From positions 1 through 7,462 of the forward strand of contig JADYZL010000590.1 of assembly GCA_020853155.1 (NCBI GenBank): a stretch of 7,462 bases of DNA. Reading direction: 5' to 3'. Position 1 is the first letter of the stretch, and each line of letters begins with the position of its first letter. The DNA is from Bryobacterales bacterium. Lineage in GTDB: Bacteria; Acidobacteriota; Terriglobia; Bryobacterales; Bryobacteraceae. A program made the translations under genes and the position numbers. Below the pieces are notes generated by a model that was given only the letters and a program-made list of their open reading frames with translations, did not search any database and had not been told where the DNA came from. Of the stretch, positions 6,565-7,462 are shown piece by piece.

Positions 6565-6864
6565 ATGAAGAAGAAGGTGTCGCTTATTCTCGCCATGCTG
6601 GCCCTCGCCGCGCCGGCGTTCGCTCAATCCGGAGCCGCGGAAAGCGCCGTCAATTGGCCGGTGGTGGCCGCCGTGATCGGCATGGCCATCGCATCCGCCG
6701 GTTGCGCGTTTGCCCAGGCTCGCGCGACGGCCGCCGCCTGCGAAGGGATGGCCCGGAACCCTGGCGCCTCCGCTTCCATTCGTTTCGCGCTGATTCTCGG
6801 CCTCGCCCTCATTGAATCGCTGGCGCTTTACACCCTTGTGATCGTGTTTGCCAAAGTTGTGTAG
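6565..6864 (+). CDS. atpE: F-type ATP synthase subunit c with N-terminal signal-like extension
   Basis: 99 residues; the rotor-ring proteolipid. Residues 1-20 look like a cleavable signal sequence (MKKK, hydrophobic core, APAFA before QSG). The hairpin follows: helix 1 at about 31-55, a polar loop with ARNP (63-66) in place of the usual ARQP, and helix 2 at about 73-97. Glu84, in LIESLALY, is the ion-carrying carboxylate. Gln51 in helix 1 and Ser85 and Tyr89 in helix 2 fall at positions that bind Na+ in Ilyobacter-type rings (Gln32, Ser66, Tyr70), but Leu86 replaces the threonine there and Cys47 replaces the helix-1 proline. Most c subunits are about 75-90 residues with no signal sequence; similar leaders are known in some deltaproteobacterial c subunits. 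A strong hairpin follows the stop codon. Confidence 0.95.
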   Translation: MKKKVSLILAMLALAAPAFAQSGAAESAVNWPVVAAVIGMAIASAGCAFAQARATAAACEGMARNPGASASIRFALILGLALIESLALYTLVIVFAKVV

Positions 6865-6895
6865 GCTCCCGCAGCCGGATTTGCTGGAACGAGAT

Positions 6896-6928
6896 CCGGG
6901 GCTGTTTGCGCTTCCGCGGCAGCCCCGG
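6896..6928 (+). terminator. Strong stem-loop after atpE, possible transcription end or mRNA 3' structure
   Basis: Perfect 9-bp inverted repeat CCGGGGCTG (6896-6904) and CAGCCCCGG (6920-6928). The 15 bases between can fold again as GCG-CTTC-CGC, giving an almost continuous hairpin. It begins 32 nt after the atpE stop. No T-run follows (next bases TCTCCTACAATTG), so it is not a textbook Rho-independent terminator. It may stabilise the 3' end of the atp mRNA or act together with Rho. Confidence 0.5.
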
Positions 6929-6933
6929 TCTCC

Positions 6934-6939
6934 TACAAT
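6934..6939 (+). promoter_or_regulatory. Possible -10 box (TACAAT) upstream of the aldolase gene
   Basis: CCTACAATTG lies directly after the hairpin and about 180 nt before the next start codon. The hexamer matches TATAAT at 5/6. No good -35 lies at 16-18 nt (TTCCGC is poor), so this is a weak call. The 6940-7119 stretch would be a long, GC-rich leader containing the palindrome CCGCCGGCGG (7014-7023); I see no gene in it. Confidence 0.3.
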
Positions 6940-7119
6940 TGCCGCCGGAACCTTCGCGCGCTGCATCGGATTCCCCGCCGCCTTGCGTTTCTGTTTCCCG
7001 CTGGGCCGAAGCGCCGCCGGCGGAGTTTATGCGGCGGGAAGGCTTCGCCGCTGCACGTGAGAAGCCGCGCCTCGGGCCGGAGATGCCGAAGCGCGCCCCG
7101 GCGGCATGGAAAGGGCTGC

Positions 7120-7462
7120 ATGCTCAAATTGCAAGGGATTTTCCCTCCTCTCACCACGCCCTTTCAACATGACGGGGCCATCTACGAAGTGAAGCTCCGG
7201 TTCAATGTGGAGAAACTCAATCTCACGCAGTTGGCCGGTTACGTCGTGGGTGGTTCTACCGGCGAAAGCGTGATGTTGAGCACGCCGGAGAAGGTGCGGG
7301 TTTGGGAAATTGTGGCGAAGCACGCCGGGCCGGGTAGGGTCCTCATCGCGGGGGCCGGTGCCGAGAGTGTAAGGGAAACCCTGGAACTGTGTTCGCTTGC
7401 GGCATCGGCGGGCTATCAGGCAGCCATGGTGCGTACGCCGCACTACTACCGGGGCCTTCTCA
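7120..7462 (+). CDS. Dihydrodipicolinate synthase / 4-hydroxy-2-oxoglutarate aldolase family protein, C-terminus cut by window edge
   Basis: The 114 visible residues are the N-terminal part of a class I pyruvate-dependent aldolase (DapA superfamily, TIM barrel, usually about 290-310 residues). Visible motifs: GIFPPLTTPF (6-15, strand 1), GGSTGES (44-50), the pyruvate-carboxylate-binding loop that is GTTGES in DapA and GSNGE in HOGA, VLIAGAGAESVRETLEL (74-90) and MVRTPHYYRG (103-112), with the catalytic tyrosine region. The Schiff-base lysine lies beyond the window. IFPPLTTPF and TPHYYRG look closer to 4-hydroxy-2-oxoglutarate aldolases than to true DapA, so the substrate is left open. The ATG at 7120 has AAAGGG just upstream. 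It is not obviously part of the atp cluster, being separated from atpE by 255 bp and a hairpin. Confidence 0.9.
   Translation, partial: MLKLQGIFPPLTTPFQHDGAIYEVKLRFNVEKLNLTQLAGYVVGGSTGESVMLSTPEKVRVWEIVAKHAGPGRVLIAGAGAESVRETLELCSLAASAGYQAAMVRTPHYYRGLL

Noticed and set aside
7014..7092. Near-repeat CCGAAGCGCCGCC / CCGAAGCGCGCCC and the CCGCCGGCGG palindrome
   Set aside because: Short GC-rich similarity expected by chance in this composition. No array or flanking duplication supports a mobile element or regulatory repeat.
6934..7119. Riboswitch in the long leader before the aldolase gene
   Set aside because: No conserved aptamer core I recognise (lysine, glycine or other) can be seen; the sequence is simply GC-rich.
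6906..7172. An 88-codon plus-strand frame (TTG start) upstream of the aldolase gene
   Set aside because: Pro/Arg/Ala-rich with no motif. It starts inside the hairpin, ends in the aldolase coding region and has no ribosome site.

Overview
The window reads as part of a GC-rich bacterial chromosome, most likely an acidobacterium of the Solibacter/Bryobacter type. This placement is inference. It rests on a secreted protein built from repeated carboxypeptidase-regulatory-like domains (very common in that group), the style of the RND adaptor, and CTACAAT-like -10 boxes. There is no rRNA, tRNA, CRISPR array, insertion sequence or prophage gene, and the coding sequences are tightly packed.

Left half, minus strand (reading from about 4152 down to 1): a 628-residue secreted multidomain beta-sandwich protein; accA (carboxyltransferase alpha subunit of acetyl-CoA carboxylase) with an unusual N-terminus; a small membrane-anchored protein with four cysteines whose start codon overlaps the accA stop (ATGA); and, after a gap of about 220 bp, the N-terminal part of an RND/HlyD/MacA-type periplasmic adaptor that starts at TTG and runs off the left edge.

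A divergent intergenic region (4153-4379) separates this from the right half, plus strand. There a thioredoxin/peroxiredoxin-like protein with a CAHC motif is followed by four membrane-sector ATP synthase genes: an AtpZ-type gene, an AtpI-type gene, atpB (subunit a) and atpE (subunit c). They are closely spaced or overlapping except for a 152-bp gap before atpE. A strong hairpin follows atpE, and then a dihydrodipicolinate synthase/4-hydroxy-2-oxoglutarate aldolase-family gene begins and runs off the right edge. No F1 gene and no atpF follows atpE in the visible sequence, so the ATP synthase genes look split, with the rotor/stator membrane part encoded here and the rest elsewhere.

The most interesting points are in the Fo cluster. 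Subunit c carries a cleavable-looking signal sequence, and its hairpin has glutamine, glutamate-serine and tyrosine at the positions that bind Na+ in Ilyobacter-type c-rings. The threonine of that set is replaced by leucine, so ion specificity is open. AccA has a short Pro/Ser/Asn-rich N-terminus in place of the usual helical region. I see no wholly new multi-gene system; most of the window is recognisable housekeeping and envelope biology.
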